DNA of 6,091 bases. It comes from XN24 sp964413755 (GTDB lineage Bacteria > Pseudomonadota > Gammaproteobacteria > Steroidobacterales > XN24). Within the stretch, counting starts at the first letter, position 1. Every line of letters starts with the position of its first letter. The notes under the pieces were generated by a model, which was not told where the DNA came from, ran no database searches, and worked only from the letters and a program-made list of their open reading frames with translations. The position numbers were made by a program, and so were the translations under genes. This document shows, one piece after another, positions 1 to 5,620 of this stretch. Location of the stretch: assembly GCA_964413755.1 (NCBI GenBank), contig CAYPTW010000129.1, positions 1-6,091 on the forward strand, given 5' to 3'.

Positions 1-45
1 GGTGTTGCAGAGTGAGGGCTGAACTCTCACCCTAGCGGGAGGCCT

Positions 46-50
46 GGGAG
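46..50 (+). promoter_or_regulatory. Shine-Dalgarno sequence deciding the hydrolase/OsmC start
   Basis: GGGAG lies 10 nt before the ATG at 61. A second purine run, GGGAGG at 37-42, sits 9 nt before a TTG at 52 in the same frame, so a start there (three extra residues, M-H-I) cannot be excluded. The ATG is preferred because it is the stronger start codon and gives the expected beginning of the first beta strand. Positions 1-36 show no recognisable gene: all three forward frames contain a stop within the first 35 bases. Confidence 0.5.
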
Positions 51-60
51 ATTGCACATC

Positions 61-1263
61 ATGGAAAAGATCCACTTCGAGAATCGCGCCGGCGTGGCGC
101 TGGCCGGGACGCTGGAGCTGCCGCCCGGCGGCGACTGGCGTGCCACCGCAGTGTTCGCACATTGCTTCACCTGCAGTCGCAACATTCGTGCGGCGCGCGA
201 CATCACCCGCGCCCTGGCGCAGGCCGGCTTCGCGGTGCTGCGTTTCGACTTCACCGGCCTCGGCGAGAGCGAGGGCGACTTCGCCGACACCAGTTTCTCC
301 AGCAACCTGGACGACCTGGAGGACGCGGCAGGCTGGCTCGGTGAGCACTACGCGGCGCCGCAGCTGCTGGTAGGGCATTCTCTCGGTGGCACTGCCGTGC
401 TGGCGGTGGCGGAGCGGCTGGAGAGCGTGCGTGCGGTGGCGACCCTGGGCGCGCCCGCGGGACCGGAGCATGTGCTGAAACAGTTCGGCACGGGAGTCGA
501 GCAGATCGAGGCGGAGGGCGCGGCCGAGGTGGAGCTGGCCGGGCGCAGTTTCCGCGTACGGCGCGATTTCATCGAGGACGCGCGCGGCCATGCTCTCGAG
601 GAGCGCCTCGGGCGGTTGCGGCGCGCGTTGCTGGTGCTGCACTCGCCGGTCGATAAGGTGGTGTCCGTCGAGCAGGCGCAGAAGATTTTCGTCGCCGCAA
701 AGCATCCGAAGAGTTTCGTCAGCCTTGATGATGCGGACCACCTGCTGTCGCAGACGGCCGATTCGGCCTACGCGGGCGGCGTTATCGCCGCCTGGGCGGC
801 GCGCTTTCTCGAGCTGGCGTCGGCGGAGCCGGCTGCGGGGGCGCGCGTCAGCGGCCTCACCGCGGACCAGTTCCTGTGCAGCGTGCAGGCCGGGCCGCAC
901 GCGCTGGTGGCGGACGAGCCGGGCGACAAGGGCGGCACGGACCAGGGGCCGGATCCCTACCAGTTTCTCGCCGCGGCGCTGGGCAGTTGCACCGTGATGA
1001 CGCTCAACATGTACGCGCGTCACAAGAAGCTGCCGGTGCGGCGCGTGCGCTGCGACGTGAGTCACCGCCGCGTGCATGCCGAGGACTGTGCCGACTGCGA
1101 GTCCACCGAGGGTCACGTGCACGAGCTCAGCCGCGTCATCGCCATCGAGGGCGAGCTCGACGCGGCGCAACGCGCGCGCATGCTGCAGATTGCCGACCGT
1201 TGCCCGGTGCACCTGACGCTGGAGAGCGAGATCAGGATCCGCTCGCGGCTGGTGGAGACCTAG
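61..1263 (+). CDS. Bifunctional alpha/beta hydrolase / OsmC-family peroxidase fusion
   Basis: A 400-residue cytoplasmic protein with no signal peptide. Residues 1-255 form an alpha/beta hydrolase (serine esterase type). The nucleophile elbow GHSLGG places Ser107; the likely acid is Asp198 (HSPVDKVV) and the likely base His227 (DDADHLL). Residues about 262-397 are an OsmC/Ohr domain with the family signature PYQFLAAALGSC (Cys310) and the second redox cysteine in RCPVH (Cys381). In OsmC and Ohr proteins this pair reduces organic hydroperoxides using a thiol donor. This domain order is a known bacterial fusion family; the hydrolase substrate is unknown. Two CxxC pairs are visible: Cys35/Cys38 in the loop after the first core strand (HCFTC, near the oxyanion hole) and Cys343/Cys346 within the OsmC domain (DCADC). 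No frameshift or truncation is seen. The gene converges on the ADP-ribosylglycohydrolase with overlapping stop codons, leaving no room for a terminator between them. Confidence 0.93.
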   Translation: MEKIHFENRAGVALAGTLELPPGGDWRATAVFAHCFTCSRNIRAARDITRALAQAGFAVLRFDFTGLGESEGDFADTSFSSNLDDLEDAAGWLGEHYAAPQLLVGHSLGGTAVLAVAERLESVRAVATLGAPAGPEHVLKQFGTGVEQIEAEGAAEVELAGRSFRVRRDFIEDARGHALEERLGRLRRALLVLHSPVDKVVSVEQAQKIFVAAKHPKSFVSLDDADHLLSQTADSAYAGGVIAAWAARFLELASAEPAAGARVSGLTADQFLCSVQAGPHALVADEPGDKGGTDQGPDPYQFLAAALGSCTVMTLNMYARHKKLPVRRVRCDVSHRRVHAEDCADCESTEGHVHELSRVIAIEGELDAAQRARMLQIADRCPVHLTLESEIRIRSRLVET

Positions 1264-2300
1264 CCGGCCTGCCAGTAGGTCGCCAGCCGGTCCGCCATGT
1301 CGGTGATGACCTCGCGCAGCTCGAGCGACTCGAGCCATTCGGCGGGAATGGCGTCCACACCGAGCGCGGCGCCGAGCAGGTGTCCGGTGACGGCGCCGGT
1401 GGAGTCGGAATCCCCGTCGTGGTTCACCGCCATCGCCACGCCGTGCTCGAACGATTCCGCGGTGAGCGCGCAGTAGAGCGCGATGGCCAGTGCCTCGTCG
1501 GCGAGCCAGCCTTCGCCGAGCTCGGGAATGGCCTGCTCGGGCGCGGCGCCGGCCTGTGCCAGGGACTCGGCCTGCTGGATGGCAAGCAGCGTTTCCTCGT
1601 GGCCCTCGTGCCGCGCCAGCAGGTGCTTGGCGACGGCCAGCGCGCCGGACAGCGACATGCCGTCGGCGAGCGCCGCCACCATGGCGGCGAAGGCGCCCGC
1701 GCTCAGCTGCCCGGTGGGATGGCCGTGCGTGATCCCCGCCAGGTCGCGCGCCAGCATGAAGGCGGGGCGGATGGAGAACGCGCCCTCCGGCCGCCAGAAG
1801 AACAGGCCGGCCGGGGCCACGCGCATCAGGCCGCCGCAGCCCTTGCGGTCGTTCTGCACCGGCGCTTCCTGCAGGCCGTCGCGCAGCGCGCGCAACACGC
1901 CGAGGCAAGTGGTGCCGGGGCCGCGGCGCTCGTGCAGCAGGGGATGCTGGACGAGCCAGCCGTCCAGGACCAGGCTGTCGGCGCGCGCGGAGGCGTCCTC
2001 CTCCTGCGTGTACAGCCAGCGCAGGTAAGCCGCGCGGGTGGATTCGACCAGGCAGGCGCTGCCCTGCTCGCAGCCGTCCGCCCAGCCGAGCAGCAGGCCC
2101 TCGGCGGTGAACAGGCTCATCTGCGTGTCGTCGGTGATCGTGCCGAGGCCGCCGTAGGCGGGGAGGTAGCGGTTGACCCCGCCGGCGCCGTACTGCGCCT
2201 CGATTTCCGCGCGCTTCATGAACTCCACGGGTGCGCCCAGCGCATCGCCGACGGCGCCGCCCAGCAGGCAGCCGCGGAACCGGTTTCGAATGCTGTCCAT
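1260..2300 (-). CDS. ADP-ribosylglycohydrolase family protein
   Basis: A 346-residue soluble protein of the DraG/ARH family, all-alpha enzymes that use two divalent metal ions to remove ADP-ribose from proteins or small molecules. The signatures appear in order: GGAVGDALG (residues 14-22), metal-binding TDDTQM (Thr56, Asp57, Asp58), CGGLMRVAP (155-163), HGHPTGQLSAGA (192-203), and the C-terminal metal motif NHDGDSDSTGAVTG (293-306) with Asp297, Asp299 and Ser300 in the ligand positions. The chosen ATG begins M-D-S-I-R-N-R-F-R-G, the usual family N-terminus. The frame stays open for another 62 codons upstream, but that extension has no family resemblance and no good ribosome binding site. The chosen start also lacks one. 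It lies 7 nt after the stop of a 19-codon ORF that has a strong one, so translation is probably coupled. The true target (protein arginine, serine, DNA or a metabolite) cannot be read from sequence. Confidence 0.92.
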   Translation of the reverse strand: MDSIRNRFRGCLLGGAVGDALGAPVEFMKRAEIEAQYGAGGVNRYLPAYGGLGTITDDTQMSLFTAEGLLLGWADGCEQGSACLVESTRAAYLRWLYTQEEDASARADSLVLDGWLVQHPLLHERRGPGTTCLGVLRALRDGLQEAPVQNDRKGCGGLMRVAPAGLFFWRPEGAFSIRPAFMLARDLAGITHGHPTGQLSAGAFAAMVAALADGMSLSGALAVAKHLLARHEGHEETLLAIQQAESLAQAGAAPEQAIPELGEGWLADEALAIALYCALTAESFEHGVAMAVNHDGDSDSTGAVTGHLLGAALGVDAIPAEWLESLELREVITDMADRLATYWQAG

Positions 2301-2307
2301 AGGTTGC

Positions 2308-2367
2308 TCAGTGCTTGCAGTGTTGGCGGGGCACCCCGGTGAAGATCGTTTCTGTGCGCTTGTGCAT
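2308..2367 (-). CDS. Putative 19-residue leader peptide coupled to the ADP-ribosylglycohydrolase
   Basis: A 19-codon ORF, MHKRTETIFTGVPRQHCKH, ends in TGA 7 nt before the ATG of the ADP-ribosylglycohydrolase on the same strand. It is preceded by AGGGAGG (minus strand, 2380 to 2374), whose GGAGG core is 6 nt from the ATG. This is the best ribosome binding site in the window, whereas the downstream gene has none. That supports translation of the short ORF and re-initiation at the large gene. The peptide is basic and ends in H-C-K-H; there is no membrane segment or run of one amino acid that would suggest classical amino-acid attenuation. I do not recognise the peptide. It could be a regulatory leader, a genuine small protein or a chance ORF whose ribosome site serves another purpose. 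Confidence 0.5.
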   Translation of the reverse strand: MHKRTETIFTGVPRQHCKH

Positions 2368-2373
2368 GCGGGG

Positions 2374-2380
2374 CCTCCCT
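2374..2380 (-). promoter_or_regulatory. Strong Shine-Dalgarno sequence of the 19-codon ORF
   Basis: The minus strand reads AGGGAGG followed by a 6-nt spacer and the ATG at 2367. The match to the anti-Shine-Dalgarno and the spacing are near ideal. It lies 73 nt upstream of the glycohydrolase ATG, too far to load ribosomes on that codon directly. Confidence 0.6.
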
Positions 2381-2415
2381 GTCCGGCCGGCAGCCAGGAC
2401 AGTCTCCGGTACGCG

Positions 2416-2434
2416 TGGCTCATGGGATGAGCCA
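2416..2434. repeat. Perfect inverted repeat with 8-bp arms and 3-nt centre
   Basis: TGGCTCAT-GGG-ATGAGCCA is a perfect palindrome in the divergent region between the glycohydrolase and selO. It has no T tract on either side, so it is not an intrinsic terminator. It could be an operator for a dimeric regulator, or a hairpin in the 5' leader of the minus-strand transcript, about 50 nt before the 19-codon ORF. The binding protein is unknown. Confidence 0.55.
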
Positions 2435-2450
2435 ACGTAAATGGGTTGCG

Positions 2451-2468
2451 ATGACCATATGCGGTCAT
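2451..2468. repeat. Inverted repeat ATGACC-N6-GGTCAT, possible operator
   Basis: Two perfect 6-bp arms are separated by 6 nt, the layout typical of a site read by a helix-turn-helix dimer. It lies 76 nt before the selO start and 83 nt before the start of the 19-codon ORF, so a bound regulator could act on both directions. No characterised operator consensus is claimed. Confidence 0.45.
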
Positions 2469-2532
2469 GGAGGGAAAATTTACCATCCGTATCGGCCACA
2501 GGCCGCATCGGGAAGCGGGGGCGCGGGCGAAG

Positions 2533-2538
2533 TATCAT
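2533..2538 (+). promoter_or_regulatory. Putative -10 element of selO (short or no leader)
   Basis: TATCAT matches four of six positions of the sigma-70 -10 consensus and sits 6 nt before the selO ATG. Transcription from it would begin at or close to the start codon, fitting the absence of any Shine-Dalgarno sequence there. No convincing -35 box is present 17 nt upstream. Flanking GGGCGC (2519-2524) and GCGCCC (2539-2544) can pair around it. This is a weak prediction. Confidence 0.3.
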
Positions 2539-2544
2539 GCGCCC

Positions 2545-3981
2545 ATGTTTGACTTCCAACACAGCTATGCCGAGCTGCCCGAGCGGGCCCATGCGCGCCT
2601 CGACCCGGTGCCCGTGGCCGCGCCGCGACTGGTCGCGTTCAACCATGCACTGGCGAGCGAGATGGGCGCGCGGCAGGTCCCGGACGAGGGGGTGCTGGCG
2701 GCGCTGTTTTCCGGCAACACCGTGCCCGGCGGCGCGCGCCCCATTGCGCTGGCTTACGCCGGCCACCAGTTCGGCCACTTCGTGCCGCAGCTCGGCGACG
2801 GCCGGGCGTTGCTGCTCGGGGAGGTCGTGGATGGCGCCGGCCGGCGGCGCGACGTGCAGCTGAAAGGCTCCGGAGTGACGCCGTTTTCGCGCGGCGGCGA
2901 CGGCCGCGCGGCCCTGGGGCCGGTGTTGCGTGAGTACCTGGTGAGCGAGGCGATGCATGCGCTGGGCATTCCGACCACGCGCGCGCTTGCCGCGGTGACC
3001 ACCGGCGAGCCGGTGTTCCGGGAGACCGCGTTGCCCGGCGCGGTGTTCACGCGCGTGGCGGCCAGCCATGTGCGCGTCGGCACCTTCCAGTACTTCGCGG
3101 CGCGGCAGGATGTGGAGGGGCTGCGCGCGCTGGCGGACCATGTCATCGCGCGGCACTACCCGCAGGCGGCCGACGCGGAGGCGCCGTACGAGGCGCTGCT
3201 CGAGGCCGTCGTGGAGGCGCAGGCGGCGCTGGTGGCGCGCTGGCTCGGCGTGGGCTTCATCCACGGCGTGATGAACACGGACAACATGACGGTGTCCGGG
3301 GAGACCATCGACTATGGGCCCTGCGCGTTCATGGACGCCTACGATCCGGCGACGGTGTTCAGTTCCATCGACCGCAACGGGCGCTATGCCTATGCCAACC
3401 AGCCGCCGATCGCGCAGTGGAACCTGGCGCGCCTGGCCGAGGCACTGCTGCCGCTGGTGGACGCGACGCCGGCGGCCGCAGTGGAGCGGGTGACGCCGGT
3501 GGTGCAGGGCTTTGCGGCGCGCTTCGAGCGGCACTGGCTGGCGGTGATGCGCGCCAAGCTGGGGCTGGCGGAGGCGGAGGAAGGCGACGCCGAGCTGGCG
3601 CAAGCGCTGCTCGATCGCATGCAGGCGGAGGGGCTGGACTTCACGCTCACGTTCCGTGCGTTGGCCGAGGCGGGGGACGGTGGCGAGGCGCCGGCGGGGC
3701 TGGACGGGTGGCTCGAGGACTGGCGTGCGCGGCTGGCGCGCGATCCGCAGGCGCCGGCTGAGCGCGCGGCGGCGATGCGAGGCGTGAATCCCGCGGTGAT
3801 TCCGCGCAACCACCGCATCGAGGCGGCGCTCGCGGCCGCGGTGGAGGGCGAGGACTTCGGGCCCTTCGAGCGGCTGCGGGCGATCCTGGCGCAGCCATAC
3901 GCGGCTGAGGCGGAGGACGCGGCGTTCATGGCGCCGCCTGCCGAGCCGGATCCGCTTTACCGGACGTTCTGCGGCACCTGA
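2545..3981 (+). CDS. selO: Protein adenylyltransferase SelO (YdiU/UPF0061 family AMPylase)
   Basis: SelO has a protein-kinase-like fold that binds ATP in a flipped orientation and transfers AMP, not phosphate, to Ser, Thr or Tyr of target proteins. In E. coli it modifies redox proteins such as glutaredoxin. The product here is 478 residues, the length of the E. coli protein. Visible landmarks are LKGSG with Lys107, TPFSRGGDGRA (112-122), HGVMNTDNM with Asp246 and Asn247, and the DFG-equivalent DYG with Asp256. The only two cysteines are Cys260, directly after DYGP in the activation loop, and Cys476 in the terminal FCGT. The latter takes the place of the selenocysteine found near the C-terminus of animal SelO. 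The frame is open back to an ATG at 2467, but family similarity begins at the ATG at 2545 (MFDFQHSYAELP). That start has no Shine-Dalgarno sequence. The gene is divergent from the ADP-ribosylglycohydrolase and followed by a strong terminator, so it is probably monocistronic. Confidence 0.95.
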   Translation: MFDFQHSYAELPERAHARLDPVPVAAPRLVAFNHALASEMGARQVPDEGVLAALFSGNTVPGGARPIALAYAGHQFGHFVPQLGDGRALLLGEVVDGAGRRRDVQLKGSGVTPFSRGGDGRAALGPVLREYLVSEAMHALGIPTTRALAAVTTGEPVFRETALPGAVFTRVAASHVRVGTFQYFAARQDVEGLRALADHVIARHYPQAADAEAPYEALLEAVVEAQAALVARWLGVGFIHGVMNTDNMTVSGETIDYGPCAFMDAYDPATVFSSIDRNGRYAYANQPPIAQWNLARLAEALLPLVDATPAAAVERVTPVVQGFAARFERHWLAVMRAKLGLAEAEEGDAELAQALLDRMQAEGLDFTLTFRALAEAGDGGEAPAGLDGWLEDWRARLARDPQAPAERAAAMRGVNPAVIPRNHRIEAALAAAVEGEDFGPFERLRAILAQPYAAEAEDAAFMAPPAEPDPLYRTFCGT

Positions 3982-3995
3982 GCGCGCTTACATTC

Positions 3996-4016
3996 CACGA
4001 AACGCCGGGTTTCGTG
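3996..4016. repeat. Perfect 8-bp-stem hairpin just after selO
   Basis: CACGAAAC-GCCGG-GTTTCGTG forms a perfect 8-bp stem with a 5-nt loop, 14 nt after the selO stop. It has no T tract, so it is not itself a terminator. It may stabilise the 3' end of the selO mRNA or bind a protein. The neighbouring 9-bp palindrome GTGT-C-ACAC (4014-4022) shares its last bases and would be mutually exclusive with it. Confidence 0.5.
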
Positions 4017-4022
4017 TCACAC

Positions 4023-4046
4023 AAGGGCCCTGTGGGGCCCTTTTTT
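4023..4046 (+). terminator. Rho-independent terminator of selO
   Basis: AAGGGCCC-TGTG-GGGCCCTT is a perfect 8-bp stem with a 4-nt loop; the arm runs into six T residues (4041-4046). It lies 41 nt after the selO stop and is oriented for plus-strand transcripts. No T tract exists on the other strand, so it is not bidirectional. Since it also precedes the DUF1538 pair, partial read-through into those genes is possible. Confidence 0.88.
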
Positions 4047-4092
4047 CATAGTAAGATTCTTCTAAATCAATGGACTAGTGCGGTCCGACCCG
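4041..4092 (+). promoter_or_regulatory. AT-rich leader before umpA, likely holding its promoter
   Basis: Bases 4041-4070 are markedly AT-rich against a very GC-rich background. This is the only space for a promoter between the selO terminator and the DUF1538 pair. Candidate elements such as TTTTCA (4043-4048) and TAAGAT (4052-4057) are not properly spaced, so I cannot name a -35/-10 pair. No clear Shine-Dalgarno sequence precedes either the ATG at 4093 or the in-frame GTG at 4078. Confidence 0.3.
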
Positions 4093-4815
4093 ATGTTTGG
4101 TTTTGGGAAGTCGTTGCTGGGGAGTTTCCGGGACTTGCTGCCCATCCTCGCGGTGATCGGCTTCTTCCAGGCGGTGGTGCTGCGCCAGCCCATGGACAAC
4201 GTGGGCGGAATCCTGGTCGGCCTCGCGCTCGTCGTGGTCGGTCTCACGCTCTTCGTCTACGGCCTCGAGATGGGCCTGTTCCCCATCGGCGATTCCATGG
4301 CGCATGCCTTTGCGCGCAAGGGCAGCCTGTTCTGGCTCATCGCTTTTGCCTTTGCGCTGGGTTTCGCCACCACCATTGCCGAGCCCGCGCTGATTGCCGT
4401 GGCCGGCGAGGCCGCAGACATGGCGGCCGCCGAAGGTGGCATCGCAGACACCGAGCACGCCCGCTCCGCCTATGCCGTGGGACTGCGCATCGTGGTGGCG
4501 CTCGCAGTCGGAACCGCGATCGTGCTCGGCGTGTTCCGCATCCTGAAGGGCTGGCCGCTGCATCACCTGGTCATCGGCGGCTACGTCATGGCCATGGTGA
4601 TCACCAGCTTCGCGCCGGACAAGATCATCGGCCTGGCCTACGATTCCGGCGGCGTTACTACCTCCACCATCACCGTGCCGCTGGTCACTGCACTCGGCGT
4701 CGGGCTCGCGTCATCCATCAAGGGCCGCAATCCGGCCGTCGACGGCTTCGGCCTCATCGCCTTCGCTTCGCTGATGCCGATCATCTTCGTGCTCGTCTAC
4801 GGCATGGTGGTCTGA
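4093..4815 (+). CDS. umpA: DUF1538 membrane protein, UmpA-like subunit of a two-component cation/proton antiporter
   Basis: A 240-residue, strongly hydrophobic inner-membrane protein with roughly six or seven membrane segments and no cysteine. DUF1538 family marks are LEMGLFPIGDSMA (58-70), an intramembrane AEPALIAVA (96-104, Glu97-Pro98), and the C-terminal block FAPDKIIGLAYDSGGVTTST (173-192). That is followed by TVPLVTALGVGLASSI and a DGFGLIAFA motif at 217-225. From memory of the literature, paired DUF1538 proteins from Halomonas (UmpAB) were shown to act together as a Na+(Li+,K+)/H+ antiporter; function here is inferred from that. The buried acidic residues Glu97 and Asp184 are candidates for ion coupling. 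The protein ends abruptly after its last membrane helix, and the partner gene begins 1 nt later. An in-frame GTG at 4078 would add five residues; the ATG is preferred because it opens directly on the first amphipathic segment. Confidence 0.85.
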   Translation: MFGFGKSLLGSFRDLLPILAVIGFFQAVVLRQPMDNVGGILVGLALVVVGLTLFVYGLEMGLFPIGDSMAHAFARKGSLFWLIAFAFALGFATTIAEPALIAVAGEAADMAAAEGGIADTEHARSAYAVGLRIVVALAVGTAIVLGVFRILKGWPLHHLVIGGYVMAMVITSFAPDKIIGLAYDSGGVTTSTITVPLVTALGVGLASSIKGRNPAVDGFGLIAFASLMPIIFVLVYGMVV

Positions 4816-4816
4816 G

Positions 4817-5617
4817 ATGGAGCTCGGCGGGACCCTGTTGTCCGTGCTCGGCGCCACCCTGAAAGACGTCGCCCCCATCGCCGCGGTGATCTTCGGCTTC
4901 CAGTTTCTCGTCATCCGCCGGCCGATCCCGCATCTGCGGCGCTTCATGATCGGCTTCGCCTGCGTGATCCTGGGGCTCGCCTTGTTCCTCGTCGGCCTCG
5001 ACCTGGCGCTGTTCCCCCTCGGCCGCTCCATGGCCACGCAGCTCACCCAGGTCGATTTCGTCTACGGCGCCGACGCCGTGGCGGCGGTCGTCACCCACCA
5101 CTGGACGGACTACTACTGGGTCTACCTGTTCGCGGCGGCGATCGGCTTCAGCGCCGTGCTGGTGGAGCCGGCCGTCATCGCCGTGGCCATCAAGGCCAAC
5201 GAGGTGTCCGGCGGCGCCATCCACATCACCGGCCTGCGCGTGGCCATCGCCATCGGCGTGGGCGTCGGCATCACGCTCGGCTCGTATCGCATCATCAGCG
5301 GCGGCGCGCTGCACTACTACATCATCGCCGCCTATGCGGTGGTCATCATCCAGACCTATTTCGCGCCGAAACAGATGATCCCGATCGCCTACGACTCGGG
5401 CGGGGTCTCGACCTCGACGGTGACGGTGCCGCTGGTCGCGGCTCTCGGCCTCGGTCTCGCTTCCAGCATCCCGGGGCGCAGCCCGCTGCTGGACGGCTTC
5501 GGGCTGATCGCCTTTGCAGTCCTGTTTCCCATCATCTCGGTGCTGACCTTCGCGCAGCTGGCGCATGCCTGGGAGCGCCGCGCGCTGCGGCAACGGGCTG
5601 CGCAAGAGCCGGGGTAA
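4817..5617 (+). CDS. umpB: DUF1538 membrane protein, UmpB-like subunit of a two-component cation/proton antiporter
   Basis: A 266-residue integral membrane protein homologous to its upstream neighbour. Matching blocks are LDLALFPLGRSMA (61-73), VEPAVIAVA (116-124, Glu117-Pro118), and FAPKQMIPIAYDSGGVSTST (182-201, Asp193), followed by VPLVAALGLGLASSIPGR and DGFGLIAFA (226-234). It differs by a longer loop at about 78-100 with DYYWVY, and by a basic C-terminal tail (AHAWERRALRQR) that should lie in the cytoplasm by the positive-inside rule. The ATG is 1 nt after the umpA TGA in another frame with only a weak GGTGGT upstream, so translation is probably coupled to umpA. Both proteins are likely needed for one transporter (inferred from UmpAB). 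Its stop is 3 nt from the stop of the opposing CBS gene, with no terminator between. Confidence 0.85.
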   Translation: MELGGTLLSVLGATLKDVAPIAAVIFGFQFLVIRRPIPHLRRFMIGFACVILGLALFLVGLDLALFPLGRSMATQLTQVDFVYGADAVAAVVTHHWTDYYWVYLFAAAIGFSAVLVEPAVIAVAIKANEVSGGAIHITGLRVAIAIGVGVGITLGSYRIISGGALHYYIIAAYAVVIIQTYFAPKQMIPIAYDSGGVSTSTVTVPLVAALGLGLASSIPGRSPLLDGFGLIAFAVLFPIISVLTFAQLAHAWERRALRQRAAQEPG

Positions 5618-5620
5618 GGC

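Noticed and set aside
12..30. Possible hairpin GTGAG...CTCAC before the first gene
   Set aside because: Only 5 bp with a 9-nt loop and no T tract; too weak to call a terminator or regulatory element.
876..2342. Long plus-strand open frame (488 codons) opposite the ADP-ribosylglycohydrolase
   Set aside because: It begins inside the OsmC domain in another frame, has low-complexity Ala/Gly/Arg-rich content and shows no family motif. Long antisense frames are expected in GC-rich coding DNA.
2301..2486. A 62-residue N-terminal extension of the ADP-ribosylglycohydrolase
   Set aside because: The frame is open, but the family N-terminus begins at M-D-S-I-R-N-R, the extension has no conserved features, and neither upstream ATG has a ribosome site.
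2467..2544. A 26-residue N-terminal extension of SelO from the ATG at 2467
   Set aside because: Starting at 2545 gives exactly the 478-residue length of E. coli SelO with matching residue numbers for Lys107, Asp246, Asp256 and Cys476. The upstream ATG overlaps a palindrome and lacks a ribosome site.
2308..3813. Long minus-strand open frame (501 codons) opposite selO
   Set aside because: Arg/His-rich composition without motifs; an antisense shadow of selO. Only its last 19 codons, with their own ribosome site, are kept as a candidate small ORF.
4014..4862. Plus-strand open frame of 282 codons overlapping umpA
   Set aside because: It starts inside the terminator region and reads umpA out of frame as Arg/His/Gly-rich sequence, while the other frame gives a clear DUF1538 protein.
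4781..5605. Minus-strand open frame opposite umpB
   Set aside because: Composition dominated by Asp, His, Arg and Gly, as produced by reading hydrophobic GC-rich coding sequence backwards; no recognisable domain.
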